64,000 nt of DNA, taken from contig SCNT01000006.1 of NCBI GenBank assembly GCA_005503165.1, forward strand, positions 83,696 through 147,695. The letters are read 5' to 3'. This DNA is from Sphingomonadaceae bacterium 3R27E2-A (GTDB lineage: Bacteria > Pseudomonadota > Alphaproteobacteria > Sphingomonadales > Sphingomonadaceae). Under the pieces are notes generated by a model, which had not been told where the DNA came from, did not search any database, and was given only the letters and a program-made list of their open reading frames with translations. Of this stretch, positions 1 through 10,699 are shown one piece after another. How positions within the stretch are numbered: position 1 is the stretch's first letter; every line of letters starts with the position of its first letter. The translations under genes were made by a program, and so were the position numbers.

Positions 1-591
1 TTCGTGACCGCGCTCGATTACAGCTGGCGGCGCTTCCAGATCATGATCGGCGAGGATTATGGGGTGCGCTGGCTGACCACCTATACCGAGGGGACGCAGG
101 AGGAGCCCAGGCTCCCCTATTTCCCGCCCGCCGCGCGCCAGCTTCGTTCCGACGAGCACCCCTTCCCCGTCGAGCGGCTGTGGCGCTACGACACCATCTA
201 CGTCGAGACGGGGCGCTACCTCCGCCAGATGATGCGCGATTTCGCGGGCGCTGACGGACGCATCGTCGTGCGCGGCTTTGCGGCGCCCACGGAGATCGCC
301 GAGCTTCCCGAGGCGCTTATCTTCAACTGCACCGGGCTCGGCTCGCACGCCCTGTTCGGCGACACCGAACTCACGCCGATCCGCGGCCAGCTCGCGATGC
401 TGATCCCCCAGCCCGAGATCGATTACGCCTTCACCGGCGAGGCCGGCTATATGTTCCCGCGTCCCGACGGCATCGTCCTCGGCGGCAGCTACGAGCGCGG
501 CAAATGGGAGGCCGAGGTCCAGCCCGAACGCATCGCGCGCATCGTCGCGTCGCACCAGGCGCTGTTCGGCCGCTTTCGCTGCCCCGCTTGA
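1..591 (+). CDS. FAD-dependent amine/D-amino-acid oxidase family protein, 3' part only
   Basis: Frame 1 is open from the first base, so the N-terminus with the FAD-binding Rossmann segment lies upstream of the window. About 196 C-terminal residues remain, ending in TGA at 589. What is visible fits the DAO fold: '[12 protein letters not shown]', where the family has a conserved Asn-Cys-Thr/Ala-Gly-Leu-Gly near the flavin, then 'PIRGQLAML' (Pro-x-Arg-Gly-Gln), and a late '[10 protein letters not shown]' glycine turn. By family it should oxidise a D-amino acid or similar amine using FAD in the cytoplasm; the substrate cannot be told from this fragment. The next gene, hslU, begins about 60 bases downstream on the same strand, so they may be cotranscribed. 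Confidence 0.8.
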   Translation, partial: FVTALDYSWRRFQIMIGEDYGVRWLTTYTEGTQEEPRLPYFPPAARQLRSDEHPFPVERLWRYDTIYVETGRYLRQMMRDFAGADGRIVVRGFAAPTEIAELPEALIFNCTGLGSHALFGDTELTPIRGQLAMLIPQPEIDYAFTGEAGYMFPRPDGIVLGGSYERGKWEAEVQPERIARIVASHQALFGRFRCPA

Positions 592-652
592 AACGCGCAA
601 ACGAACCGCCATCTTGCGCTCTCATGATTTTCTGTCCGGAACCTTCCCAAAT

Positions 653-1954
653 ATGAATGATGCACTGACCCCGAAGGCGATCGTCGCCGCGCTCGACACG
701 CATATCATCGGCCAGGATGCCGCCAAGCGCGCGGTCGCCGTGGCGCTGCGCAACCGCTGGCGCCGCCAGCAGCTGGCGCCCGAGCTGCGCGACGAGGTCA
801 GCCCCAAGAATATCCTGATGATCGGCCCCACCGGCTGCGGCAAGACCGAGATTTCGCGCCGGCTGGCCAAGCTCGCCGATGCGCCCTTCATCAAGGTCGA
901 AGCCACGAAGTTCACCGAGGTCGGCTATGTCGGCCGCGATGTCGAACAGATCGCGCGCGACCTCGTCGAGGAAGCCGTGCGGCTCGAGAAGGAGCGCCGC
1001 CGCGGTGCCGTGCGCGCCGCCGCCGAGGAAGCCGCGATGGAGCGGCTGCTCGACGCGCTGACCGGCAAGGGCGCGAGCGAGGCGACGCGCCAGAGCTTTC
1101 GCCAGCGCATCCGCGAGGGCCATCTCGACGACAGCGAGGTCGAGATCGAGGTCTCGGACGCGCCGTCGATGCCCTTCGACCTGCCCGGCCAGCCGGGCCA
1201 GATGAGCATGATCAACCTGTCCGACATGCTTGGCAAGGCGATGGGTGGGCTGCCCAGGAAGCGCCGCAAGATGAAGGTCATCGACGCGGCGACGCGGCTG
1301 ATCGAGGAGGAGCAGGACAAGCGCCTCGACCAGGACGATGTCGCGCGCGTCGCGCTCGCCGACGCCGAGGCGAACGGCATCGTCTTCCTCGACGAGATCG
1401 ACAAGATCGCGGTCAGCGACGTGCGCGGCGGCTCGGTGAGCCGCGAGGGCGTCCAGCGCGACCTGCTGCCGCTGATCGAGGGCACGACCGTCGCGACCAA
1501 ATATGGCCCGATGAAGACCGACCATATCCTGTTCATCGCGTCGGGCGCCTTCCATGTCGCCAAGCCCAGCGATCTGCTCCCCGAACTCCAGGGCCGCCTG
1601 CCGATCCGCGTCGAGCTGGGCGCGCTGACCGAGGGCGATTTCGTGCGCATCCTCAGCGAAACCAAGGCCGGGCTGCCCGAACAATATGCCGCGCTGCTCG
1701 GCACCGAGGGCGTGACGCTGAACTTCCGGCCCGACGCGATCGCGCGCGTCGCCAAGCTCGCGGCGGAGGTCAACGAGAAGGTCGAAAATATCGGCGCCCG
1801 CCGGCTGCAGACGATCATGGAGCGGCTCGTCGAGGAGGTCAGCTTCACCGCCGAGGAGATCGGCGGGACCGTGCTCGACATCGATGCCGCCTACGTCGAC
1901 CGCCAGCTGTCGGACATCGTCGGCGACACCGATCTCAGCAAGTATGTACTCTGA
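653..1954 (+). CDS. hslU: ATP-dependent protease ATPase subunit HslU
   Basis: Unfoldase of the cytoplasmic HslUV (ClpYQ) protease: an AAA+ hexamer that unfolds proteins and feeds them to the HslV peptidase. It has 433 residues, a normal family length. Walker A GPTGCGKT lies near residues 58-65 and Walker B '[11 protein letters not shown]' near 242-252. The charged HslU-specific I domain lies between them, the sensor region '[14 protein letters not shown]' follows, and the tail 'DLSKYVL' resembles the HslU end that docks into HslV. An in-frame TTG at 614 would add 13 residues, but the '[11 protein letters not shown]' start at 653 matches the family. The Shine-Dalgarno is poor. hslV is usually directly upstream; here an oxidase gene is, so hslV must be further left or elsewhere. 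Confidence 0.97.
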   Translation: MNDALTPKAIVAALDTHIIGQDAAKRAVAVALRNRWRRQQLAPELRDEVSPKNILMIGPTGCGKTEISRRLAKLADAPFIKVEATKFTEVGYVGRDVEQIARDLVEEAVRLEKERRRGAVRAAAEEAAMERLLDALTGKGASEATRQSFRQRIREGHLDDSEVEIEVSDAPSMPFDLPGQPGQMSMINLSDMLGKAMGGLPRKRRKMKVIDAATRLIEEEQDKRLDQDDVARVALADAEANGIVFLDEIDKIAVSDVRGGSVSREGVQRDLLPLIEGTTVATKYGPMKTDHILFIASGAFHVAKPSDLLPELQGRLPIRVELGALTEGDFVRILSETKAGLPEQYAALLGTEGVTLNFRPDAIARVAKLAAEVNEKVENIGARRLQTIMERLVEEVSFTAEEIGGTVLDIDAAYVDRQLSDIVGDTDLSKYVL

Positions 1955-2096
1955 TCGGGACCTGCTCCGACCGGCTTAATAGCAGCCCTTTTCAGCCGTT
2001 CATTTACCGAACTTCATTTGACTTTGCCGCGCCGTCGGTGCGATGAACGGCGCGCACGGTCGAACCGGGTTGCAAACGGCCGGCACGGAGACAGCA

Positions 2097-2942
2097 ATGG
2101 CAGATGAGGAGGCGCCCGAGCAGGGCGAACTGGCGATCACGCGCACGGGCGACCGGCTGCGGTTGGCGCGCGAGGCGGCGGGGCTGTCGCTCGCCGACGT
2201 CGCGACACGCACGCGGATCACCCAGCGCCACCTCGAAGCGATCGAAAAATCCGATTTCGCCGCCCTGCCCGGCCGCACCTATGTCACCGGTTTCGCGCGC
2301 GCCTACGCCCGCGCTGTCGACTTGCCCGAGGCCCAGATCGGTACGTCGGTGCGCCGCGAGCTCGAAGAGGAGGAATATGGCCGACCGTCCTACGAGGCCT
2401 ATGAACCCACCGATCCGGCGCGATTGCCGACCGCGCGGCTGACCTGGACCCTGGTAATCGTCGCGCTGGTGCTGGTGTCGGCCTATGGCGTATGGCGCTT
2501 CCTGTCGGTCGAGCCCGACGAGGCGCTGATCGCGGCGCAGAACCGCGCCGCCGAGGAATCCGAAGCTCCCTCCGCCGCCGCGGCGCCCGCCGCCCAGGCC
2601 GCGACCAAGGCGGGAGCGGTGCCGGCCGACGCCCCGGTGGTTCTCACCGGCCTGTCCGAAGTATGGATCGGTTTCGACGACGCCGCAGGCAAGACGGAAA
2701 ATTGGCGTACGCTTGAGGCGGGCGAAACCTATGAGGTGCCGGCGGCCTATATCCAGCAGTTCACGCTGCGCACCAGCATTCCGCAGGCGCTGAAGGTCAC
2801 CGTCGGCGGGCGTGACATCGGCGCGATCGGCCCGGCCGATACGCTCGTCAAGAGTATCTCGCTGAAACCCGCCGACCTGATCGCGCGCGCCGAAGGCGCA
2901 GGGGCGGCGCAGACGCTGCCCCCGGTGCCCGCGAAGCGCTGA
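2097..2942 (+). CDS. RodZ-like helix-turn-helix membrane protein (HTH_25 + DUF4115)
   Basis: A 281-residue protein with a cytoplasmic N-terminal HTH of the RodZ type (about residues 18-75, containing 'TRITQRHLEAIEK' and 'YVTGFARAYARAV'). One membrane helix follows (about 115-137), then an Ala-rich linker, then a C-terminal DUF4115-like domain (about 180-265). In RodZ this arrangement links MreB filaments to the elongation machinery at the inner membrane; I infer a similar cell-shape role here. ATG 2097 is preferred over ATG 2043 because GGAG sits 6 bases before it. A TTGACT at 2018 could be a -35, but 17 bases on there is only a poor -10. It precedes cpoB by about 100 bases, and the two may form an envelope-maintenance transcription unit. 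Confidence 0.8.
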   Translation: MADEEAPEQGELAITRTGDRLRLAREAAGLSLADVATRTRITQRHLEAIEKSDFAALPGRTYVTGFARAYARAVDLPEAQIGTSVRRELEEEEYGRPSYEAYEPTDPARLPTARLTWTLVIVALVLVSAYGVWRFLSVEPDEALIAAQNRAAEESEAPSAAAAPAAQAATKAGAVPADAPVVLTGLSEVWIGFDDAAGKTENWRTLEAGETYEVPAAYIQQFTLRTSIPQALKVTVGGRDIGAIGPADTLVKSISLKPADLIARAEGAGAAQTLPPVPAKR

Positions 2943-3046
2943 GGATCGACCGACCGAAAGGTCCCCGCGCCGATTGGATTTGCGCAAATGCCCCCGCGCG
3001 CGTTATGGATCGCGCGATGGTTAACTGGGTGGGGGCCGAAAGGCAG

Positions 3047-4033
3047 ATGAACATGCGTCACTTTACACTCCTGGGCACCGCGGCGATGGCGCTCGCGGTT
3101 TCGATCCCAGGCGCGGCGACGGCGCAGGACGACACGATCGGCAAGCGCGTCGACCGGCTGGAAAAGGAAATGCGCGCGGTACAGCGCTCGGTCTTCCCGG
3201 GTGGCAGCCCGACCTTCTTCGAAGGCGAGATCGCGCCCGACAACACGCCGGGCGAACGCTCGCGCGCCGGCGCCAATGCCCCGGTGATCGACCTCACCGC
3301 GCGCGTCGATGCGCTCGAAAGCCAGCTCCAGACACTGACCGGCCAGACCGAGCAGAACGCCTTCCAGCTGCGCGAACTCGAAAAGCAGTTCGCCGCCTAC
3401 AAGGCCGAGATGGAAAAGCGGCTCGCCGCGCCGCCCGCAGCGAGCGAGACGGTGACCCCGGCGAGCCTGCCGGTGGGGCCCGTCGCGAAGCCGCCCGCGA
3501 CCACGACGGCATCGACGAGCAAGCCCGCGACGTCCGCCTCCGCCGCGGCGGCGCCTGCGAAGAAGCCGCCGGCTACGCCCGCCGCATCGGGCAGCAGCGC
3601 CGCGCGGCTTGCGCTGGTCAAGAAGGTCGAGATCCCCGCCACCGGGAACGAGGTCGATGACAGTTATAACTACGGCTACCGCCTGTGGGAGGCGAAGCTC
3701 TATCCCGAGGCGCAGACCCAGCTGAAAGATGTCGTCGCCAAATGGCCGAACCATCGGCTCGCAAGCTTTGCGCAGAACCTGCTCGGCCGCGCCTATCTCG
3801 ACGAGGGCAAGCCCAGCCTGGCTGCGGTGGCTTTCTATAATAATTACAAACAGAACCCCGGCGGAGCTCGCGCGCCGCACAGCCTGATGTACATGGGCGT
3901 CGCACTCGACAAGCTCGGCCGCAAGGACGCCGCATGCAAGGCCTTTGCCGAACTCGAAGAAACCTATGGCGACAAGGCGCCGCAGGATGTCCGCACCGAT
4001 GCAGCCGCCGCAAAAGCAAAAGCCGGCTGCTGA
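3047..4033 (+). CDS. cpoB: Tol-Pal system protein CpoB/YbgF
   Basis: A 328-residue periplasmic protein. A signal peptide (hydrophobic 'LGTAAMALAVSIPG' ending 'ATA-QDD') is followed by an N-terminal coiled coil (about residues 30-125, 'KRVDRLEKEMRAVQ' and 'ARVDALESQLQTL'). A long Ala/Pro/Thr/Lys linker spans about 126-190. The C-terminal TPR region (about 200-325) carries 'YNYGYRLWEAKLYPEAQTQL', the repeat typical of YbgF. The family works with Tol-Pal to couple outer-membrane constriction and peptidoglycan synthesis at division. The start at 3047 has a purine-rich 'GAAAGG' just before it; ATG 3053 is also possible. Its 3' end overlaps the tilS start, implying coupled translation. tolB and pal are not in the upstream window. 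Confidence 0.9.
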   Translation: MNMRHFTLLGTAAMALAVSIPGAATAQDDTIGKRVDRLEKEMRAVQRSVFPGGSPTFFEGEIAPDNTPGERSRAGANAPVIDLTARVDALESQLQTLTGQTEQNAFQLRELEKQFAAYKAEMEKRLAAPPAASETVTPASLPVGPVAKPPATTTASTSKPATSASAAAAPAKKPPATPAASGSSAARLALVKKVEIPATGNEVDDSYNYGYRLWEAKLYPEAQTQLKDVVAKWPNHRLASFAQNLLGRAYLDEGKPSLAAVAFYNNYKQNPGGARAPHSLMYMGVALDKLGRKDAACKAFAELEETYGDKAPQDVRTDAAAAKAKAGC

Positions 4034-4985
4034 GGCCGACGCCCCGCACCGGCTCGCGCGTCACCTCGAAGCGCTGGTCGGGCGCGGCTGGCAGCAGCGT
4101 AGCTATGGCGTCGCGGTGTCGGGTGGCCCTGACTCCATGGCCTTGCTCTGGCTGATGGCCAGCCTGCTGCCGGGCCAGGTCAAGGCCGCGACGGTGGACC
4201 ATGGCCTGCGTCAGGGATCCGCCGAGGAAGCGCGGATGGTCGCCGGCTTCTGCGCGCGCGAGCGCATCCCGCACACGACGTTGATCCCGCCGACGCCGAT
4301 CAAGGGATCGCAGCAGGCCGCGGCGCGCGCCGAACGCTATCGTCTGCTCGAGGCGTGGCGCGAGGACGAGGGGCTGACGCACATCCTGACCGCGCACCAT
4401 GCCGACGACCAGCTCGAAACGATCGTCATGCGGCTCAACCGCAGCAGCGGCGTCGGCGGGCTCGCCGCGATCCGCGCGAAGAACGGCTCGATCCTGCGGC
4501 CGTTGCTCCACTGGCGCCGCGACGAGTTGGTGCGGCTCGCGCTCGACGAGGATTTGCCCTTCGTCGACGATCCGTCGAATGCCGACAGCCGCTTCGATCG
4601 CGCGCGGCTACGCCAGGCGTTGGCTTCGCAGACGGTGCTCGACGTCGCCGCAGCGGCGCGCTCGGCCGACTGGCTTGCCGAGGCCGACGACGCGATCGAC
4701 TGGGCGGTCGAGCGGCTGATCGCGGCATGGCCCGACGCCTCGGACATAGCGGTGATCCGCGACGAGGGCTATCCGCCCGAGATTTTCCGCCGCGTCGTCA
4801 TCCAGCGCCTCCGCGCCAACACCGCCGGCCTGCCGCTGCGCGGCGCCTCGCTCGACGGCGTCGTGAAGGCGATGAAGGATGGGCGCCGCGCGATGGTCGG
4901 CGCGCTGCTGATCGACGCCGTTCCCGGCCTCGAAGGCACGATCTGGCGCATTTCCGCCGCCCCGCGCCGGAAAGCGGGCAAATAA
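3987..4985 (+). CDS. tilS: tRNA(Ile)-lysidine synthase
   Basis: TilS attaches lysine to C34 of the CAU-anticodon tRNA-Ile, changing it from Met to Ile identity. The PP-loop ATP-binding motif 'VSGGPDSMALL' is at about residues 43-53. The downstream 'TAAHHADDQLET'-type signature appears as 'LTAHHADDQLETIVMRL', followed by 'RPLL' and the 'FVDDPSNADSRFDRARLR' segment that contacts tRNA. From ATG 3987 there are 332 residues; ATG 3999 and a TTG at 3945 are alternatives. The start overlaps cpoB by about 47 bases, and 'AAGG' lies 9 bases before 3987. ftsH follows at 86 bases, the tilS-ftsH order common in proteobacteria. Essential in most bacteria. Confidence 0.95.
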   Translation: MSAPMQPPQKQKPAAEADAPHRLARHLEALVGRGWQQRSYGVAVSGGPDSMALLWLMASLLPGQVKAATVDHGLRQGSAEEARMVAGFCARERIPHTTLIPPTPIKGSQQAAARAERYRLLEAWREDEGLTHILTAHHADDQLETIVMRLNRSSGVGGLAAIRAKNGSILRPLLHWRRDELVRLALDEDLPFVDDPSNADSRFDRARLRQALASQTVLDVAAAARSADWLAEADDAIDWAVERLIAAWPDASDIAVIRDEGYPPEIFRRVVIQRLRANTAGLPLRGASLDGVVKAMKDGRRAMVGALLIDAVPGLEGTIWRISAAPRRKAGK

Positions 4986-5071
4986 GGCGGAAAGGCTCAT
5001 TGTCATTTAACGCGATTGTCCTATCTTGGCAGGGTTGAAGCGCCGCGCGCGCGGCTTTTGGAAAGATTCCG

Positions 5072-7015
<1,944 letters not shown>

Positions 7016-7051
7016 CTTCGGCGCCCGATCAGCGCTCGCGGGGGAGCAGCA

Positions 7052-7543
7052 ATGAAGCGCTTGAAATTCAGCCTGCCCCGTTTCGGGCTCGGCGTCGCGG
7101 CGATGTTCGCGCTCGCCAGCCCGGCGCAGGCGTTCCAGCGCATGGAATTCTCGCAAAAGGTCGACCTCGAAAGGGTCGAGATCGGGCCCGGCGGCCAGCG
7201 AAACATCCGCTTTGCCGAGCCCGAGGTGGTGCTCCCCGGCGACCGGCTGCGCTACCGGCTACAGATGGAAAACCGGACCGCGGAGCCCGCGGCCAGCCTG
7301 AGCTTCGTCAGCCCGATCCCGCGCGAGATCCGCTTCGTCGGCACCGACGATCTCGATGGCTTCGCCGTGTCGGTCGACGGCGGCGCCAGCTTCGGCGTCC
7401 TCGGGGAGCTTCGCGTCTCGAGCCCCGGCGCCGCACCGCGCGCCGCGACGCGCGAGGATGTCACCCACGTCCAGTGGACGCTCGCCGAACCGCTCGCCGC
7501 GGGCGCGGTCAAGGCTGTGACATTCTTCGGCGCGATCCGCTGA
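7052..7543 (+). CDS. Secreted DUF11-like protein of unknown function
   Basis: A 163-residue protein with a clear signal peptide: basic 'MKRLKFSLPRF', a hydrophobic core, and cleavage at 'AQA-FQ'. The mature part, with 'LPGDRLRYRLQMENRT', 'SLSFVSPIPREIRFVG' and 'DVTHVQWTL', reads like one DUF11-type immunoglobulin-like beta-sandwich, the module found in bacterial surface and conserved-repeat proteins. Only one copy is present and no anchor is visible, so it is probably periplasmic. A strong GGGGGAG precedes the ATG by 5 bases. It sits between ftsH and a DUF3800 gene with short gaps and is likely cotranscribed with them. No enzymatic motif is visible; function unknown. Confidence 0.7.
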   Translation: MKRLKFSLPRFGLGVAAMFALASPAQAFQRMEFSQKVDLERVEIGPGGQRNIRFAEPEVVLPGDRLRYRLQMENRTAEPAASLSFVSPIPREIRFVGTDDLDGFAVSVDGGASFGVLGELRVSSPGAAPRAATREDVTHVQWTLAEPLAAGAVKAVTFFGAIR

Positions 7544-7553
7544 GCGGCTCGCG

Positions 7554-8159
7554 ATGACGATCTACTGCGACGAATCGGGCGGACTCAATGCCGGCGCGAT
7601 GACTTTCGCGGCGGTGATGCTCACGCCGCAGGCAGCCGCCGACGTCCACGCGCGCTTCCGTTCGGTGACCGGCCTCCGCGGCGAACTCAAGGGCAGCCGC
7701 ATCAGCATCGTCGAGCGCGCCTATCTGCTCGAACTGGTCGACCGCGCCGGCGGCCGCGCCTGGGTCGCGGTGGCGCATCGCGACCGGCTCGCGCAAGACC
7801 CCGGCGGCACGCTGCCGAGCGACCTCGCGCTCTACGGCGCGCTGCTCAACAGCGCGGTTGGCCGCTGGCTGCCGGAAACGGGTGGCGTGTGCACCGACGT
7901 GGTAATCGACGACGGCCGCTACGACCCCAAGATATTGAGCCACGTCCGCGAGGAGATCCAGGCCGGCCTCGGCAACTGGGGCCGCGCCTCGCTCGCCGAC
8001 AGCAAGCGCAGCGACGGCGTCCAAATCGCCGACGTGATCGCGAACAGCCTGTTCAACATCGCGGTGGAATCGCCGCGCGCGCACCGGATCGAACGGATCA
8101 TCGAACCGATGCTGGCGTCGAAGGCGATTAGGGTGGCGGAGTTGATGCGGGTTCCTTGA
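7554..8159 (+). CDS. DUF3800 domain protein
   Basis: A 201-residue cytoplasmic protein. The N-terminal 'TIYCDESGG' and C-terminal 'ADSKRSDGVQIADVIANSLF' are the two conserved acidic blocks of DUF3800, a family with an RNase H-like layout of aspartates but no settled function. It begins 10 bases after the upstream secreted-protein gene. There is no signal peptide or membrane segment. DUF3800 proteins are often found near mobile or defence genes, but here the neighbours (ftsH and rpoZ) are housekeeping. A palindromic repeat follows about 40 bases after its stop. Family assignment is fairly firm; a biochemical role cannot be stated. Confidence 0.7.
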   Translation: MTIYCDESGGLNAGAMTFAAVMLTPQAAADVHARFRSVTGLRGELKGSRISIVERAYLLELVDRAGGRAWVAVAHRDRLAQDPGGTLPSDLALYGALLNSAVGRWLPETGGVCTDVVIDDGRYDPKILSHVREEIQAGLGNWGRASLADSKRSDGVQIADVIANSLFNIAVESPRAHRIERIIEPMLASKAIRVAELMRVP

Positions 8160-8199
8160 GCAGGGTTTACCGCGGATGGTTTTCAGACCGCCCTCTATT

Positions 8200-8280
8200 C
8201 CCGTTCGTGTCGAGCGAAGTCGAGACACGCGAGGGCACGCGCTCCCCGTGGCTGTCTCGAGTTCGCTCGACACGAACGGG
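8200..8280. repeat. Palindromic intergenic element, 28-base arms
   Basis: The arms at 8200-8227 (CCCGTTCGTGTCGAGCGAAG and on) and 8253-8280 are inverted copies of each other with one mismatch, separated by 25 bases. The motif TGTCGAGCGAAGTCGAGACA within it resembles short interspersed palindromes recurrent in sphingomonad intergenic regions (recalled, not searched). It lies between two convergent genes, where it may also act as a transcript-end structure. Confidence 0.85.
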
Positions 8281-8321
8281 ATTTATGGGGCGGCATCTCA
8301 ACTCTTGCCCAACACCCCAAC

Positions 8322-8350
8322 AAAAAAAGGCCGCGGTTTCCCGCGGCCTC
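8322..8350 (-). terminator. Intrinsic terminator of rpoZ
   Basis: On the minus strand the 8-base stem GGCCGCGG and CCGCGGCC, with a GAAA tetraloop, is followed directly by seven T. It starts about 25 bases after the rpoZ stop. A textbook intrinsic terminator. Confidence 0.93.
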
Positions 8351-8373
8351 CTTGGTGATCTCGCTGTCGCAGC

Positions 8374-8718
8374 TTATTCGAAGTCGCTGCCACCGCCCGC
8401 GGGGCTGCGCGGCGGCGCGGCGGCGGTGAGGCGGAGCGCCTCGGCCGAGCGCGCGATCGAGCTGATTTCGTCGGGCGTGTCGTCGTCGTCGACGACAACC
8501 TTCTGCAGCGAACCGACGAGCGTTTCGGACAGGTCCTTCGGACGCACCGTCTGTTCGGCGATCTCGCGCAGCGCGACGACGGGATTCTTGTCGCGGTCGC
8601 GGTCGATGGTCAGCTCCGAACCGCCCGAGATTTCGCGGGCGCGGTGCGCCGAGAGCAGAACCAGGTCGAACCGGTTGGGGACTTTGTCGACGCAATCTTC
8701 GACGGTAACGCGGGCCAT
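8374..8718 (-). CDS. rpoZ: DNA-directed RNA polymerase omega subunit
   Basis: A small RNA polymerase subunit that assists beta' folding and assembly. It has 114 residues, with the conserved '[21 protein letters not shown]' beginning, '[13 protein letters not shown]', and '[14 protein letters not shown]', the omega signature. The C-terminal extension (Ala/Pro/Gly-rich, ending 'GGGSDFE') is variable in the family. AAGGAAC lies a few bases before the ATG. It is a single-gene unit, with a TTGACA promoter upstream and a strong terminator downstream. In many relatives spoT/rel follows rpoZ; here it does not. Confidence 0.97.
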   Translation of the reverse strand: MARVTVEDCVDKVPNRFDLVLLSAHRAREISGGSELTIDRDRDKNPVVALREIAEQTVRPKDLSETLVGSLQKVVVDDDDTPDEISSIARSAEALRLTAAAPPRSPAGGGSDFE

Positions 8719-8772
8719 AGATGTTCCTTGATCGAGGAGAGGCCGGCCCAGGGGGCTGGCGGCAAGCGCTGC

Positions 8773-8801
8773 GCGCTAGCAGGCGGGCCGGCGAATGTCA
8801 A
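8773..8801 (-). promoter_or_regulatory. Sigma-70 type promoter for rpoZ
   Basis: Read on the minus strand: a perfect -35 TTGACA at 8801-8796, exactly 17 bases, then TAGCGC at 8778-8773 as a degenerate -10. It is correctly oriented with a leader of about 50 bases to the rpoZ start. The weak -10 with a strong -35 recurs at other promoters in this window. Confidence 0.6.
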
Positions 8802-8867
8802 CGAAAGCGGGGGCATCGCCCTGCCCCACCCTTGCCCGACGCGCGGGCCCGCGCCTATGGTGACGGC

Positions 8868-10064
8868 ATGAGCGCCGAACCCGTCACCGCCTGCGACGCC
8901 GACACGATCAGGGCGGCGGTCGCGGGGCACCGGTTGGAGGTCATCGTCGACGGCGACGACCGGCTCGCGCGCCTGCTCGCGCTGCTCGACGGCGCGATCC
9001 GCAGCATCGACATGGTGATGTATATCTTCGCGCGCGACGCGGCGGGATCGCGCGTGCTCGATGCCATGACCGCCGCAGCCAGGCGCGGCGTGCGCGTGCG
9101 CGCGGTGATCGACAGCTTCGGCTCCTCCGACGTCGCCGACGGCGTCTTCGCGCCGCTGCGCGAAGCCGGGGGCAGCGTGATCTTCTTCTCGCGCCACTGG
9201 CGGTCGAGCTACCTCATCCGCAATCATCAGAAACTTCTGCTGATCGACGAGCAGGTCGCAATCACCGGCGGCTTCAATATCGCCGAGCCCTATCTCAGCA
9301 CGCGCGCGAGCCATTGCTGGTTCGACCTCGGCGTGCTCGTGCGCGGACCTTCTGTGGCGCGCATGGCGCAATGGTTCGAGGAAATCCACGACTATACGGT
9401 GAACAATGACGGCAAGCTTCTGATGCTGCGCCGCCTGATCCGCGAATGGCCGGTCGACGTCGGCCCGGTCAGCTGGCTCGTCGGCGGACCCACGCAGCGG
9501 CTTTCCCCCTGGGCCCGCGCGGTGCGCGCCGATCTCGACAAGGCGCGCCAGCTCGACATGGCGATGGCCTATTTCTCGCCGGGCCAGGGCATGCTCCGCC
9601 GCCTCGGTCGCGTCGCCAAGCGCGGCCGCGCGCGCTTCGTGATGGCAGCAAAATCGGACAATCCCGCGACGATCGGCGCGTCGCGGCTGCTCTACGGCTA
9701 TCTGCTGCGCAAGCGCGCGACGATCTGGGAATATCTGCCGTGCCGGCTGCACATGAAACTGATCGTCGTCGACGATGTCGTCTACGTCGGCACCGCCAAT
9801 TTCGACATGCGCAGCCTGTTCATGAATGTCGAGGTGATGCTGCGCGTCGCCGACGCGGGCTTCGCGCAGCAGATGCGCGATTTCATTGCAAGGCTCGAGT
9901 CCGACTGCGACCCGATCACCCCCGCCGAACACAAGAAGCGCGGTACCTGGCTCACGCGGCTCCGCTGGACGCTCGCCTGGTTCGTCGTCGGCGTTGCCGA
10001 TTATACGGTGTCGCGCCGGCTCAATTTCGGACTGGGCGAGATCGATCCGGAGACCGAGGTCTAG
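8868..10064 (+). CDS. Phospholipase D family protein, cardiolipin synthase (ClsB-like)
   Basis: A 398-residue protein with two HKD catalytic motifs: 'RNHQKLLLID...GGFNI' near residue 118 and 'RLHMKLIVVDD...GTANFD' near residue 294. It lacks the two N-terminal membrane helices of ClsA and in length and layout resembles ClsB. It probably joins phosphatidylglycerol or phosphatidylethanolamine units into cardiolipin at the inner membrane; other transphosphatidylase reactions remain possible. The open frame extends to 8721 without homology, so ATG 8868 was chosen. Its TAG stop shares the tetranucleotide CTAG with the stop of the convergent methyltransferase gene, another likely phospholipid enzyme. 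Confidence 0.85.
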   Translation: MSAEPVTACDADTIRAAVAGHRLEVIVDGDDRLARLLALLDGAIRSIDMVMYIFARDAAGSRVLDAMTAAARRGVRVRAVIDSFGSSDVADGVFAPLREAGGSVIFFSRHWRSSYLIRNHQKLLLIDEQVAITGGFNIAEPYLSTRASHCWFDLGVLVRGPSVARMAQWFEEIHDYTVNNDGKLLMLRRLIREWPVDVGPVSWLVGGPTQRLSPWARAVRADLDKARQLDMAMAYFSPGQGMLRRLGRVAKRGRARFVMAAKSDNPATIGASRLLYGYLLRKRATIWEYLPCRLHMKLIVVDDVVYVGTANFDMRSLFMNVEVMLRVADAGFAQQMRDFIARLESDCDPITPAEHKKRGTWLTRLRWTLAWFVVGVADYTVSRRLNFGLGEIDPETEV

Positions 10065-10699
10065 TCTTTCCAGCCCCAGAAGAGAAAACAGGGCGGCACA
10101 TTGACCCATTCGAACGCATTGTCGATGCGATTGAAATGCGCCGCGAGGAAGTCGCGCGCGCGGGCGCGGAACTGGTAGACGAGGAAGGCGCCGCCGGGAC
10201 GCAGAACCTTGTGCGTCGCCGCGGCGATCGCCGGGCCGACGCCCGCGGGCAGGGTCGAGAAAGGCAGGCCCGACAGCACATAGTCGGCATGGTCGAAGCC
10301 GTGTGCGCGGATGATCTCCTCGACGTCGGCGGCCGAGCCATGCACCGCGATGAAGCGGCTGTCGCGGATGTCTTTCCGCAGATAGCCGATGAAATCCTCG
10401 TTGGTGTCGATCGCGATCAGCGTTGCGTCGCCCGCCATCCGTTCGAGCACCGGGCGGCAGAAGGTGCCGACCCCGGGGCCATATTCGACGAACAGCTTGG
10501 TGTTCTTCCAGTCGACGGGCCTCAGCATGTGTCGGATCAGCGTCGGCGACGAAGGCACGATCGACCCGACCATCACCGGATGCTTGATGAAGCCCTTCAC
10601 GAACATGCCCCAGGGCCCGAAAAAGCGCTTTGCGCGGTCGCGGATGCGTTTGGTCAGGGCGACCTTCTGTTCTTGGGCTTGCGCCCGGGGATTGGACAT
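10061..10699 (-). CDS. SAM-dependent methyltransferase, phospholipid N-methyltransferase-like
   Basis: A 212-residue class I methyltransferase. The N-terminal 'FIKHPVMVGSIVPSSPTLIRHML' region is characteristic of the PmtA/COG3963 group. The SAM-binding motif I is 'FVEYGPGVGTF' near residues 70-80, followed by 'IAIDTNEDFI' (acidic end of beta-2) and 'YVLSGLPFSTLP' (motif IV). PmtA enzymes methylate phosphatidylethanolamine toward phosphatidylcholine; close relatives include the rRNA-dimethylase-like KsgA group, so the substrate is inferred. No signal peptide or membrane helix is seen. Its stop overlaps that of the convergent cardiolipin-synthase-like gene by four bases. Confidence 0.8.
   Translation of the reverse strand: MSNPRAQAQEQKVALTKRIRDRAKRFFGPWGMFVKGFIKHPVMVGSIVPSSPTLIRHMLRPVDWKNTKLFVEYGPGVGTFCRPVLERMAGDATLIAIDTNEDFIGYLRKDIRDSRFIAVHGSAADVEEIIRAHGFDHADYVLSGLPFSTLPAGVGPAIAAATHKVLRPGGAFLVYQFRARARDFLAAHFNRIDNAFEWVNVPPCFLFWGWKD

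Noticed and set aside
2018..2046. TTGACT-17-CGATGA before the RodZ-like gene
   Set aside because: Spacing is right but the -10 is too poor to list as a promoter.
8156..8731. 191-codon frame crossing the palindromic repeat and antisense to rpoZ
   Set aside because: It would translate the repeat and terminator; rpoZ on the other strand is certain.
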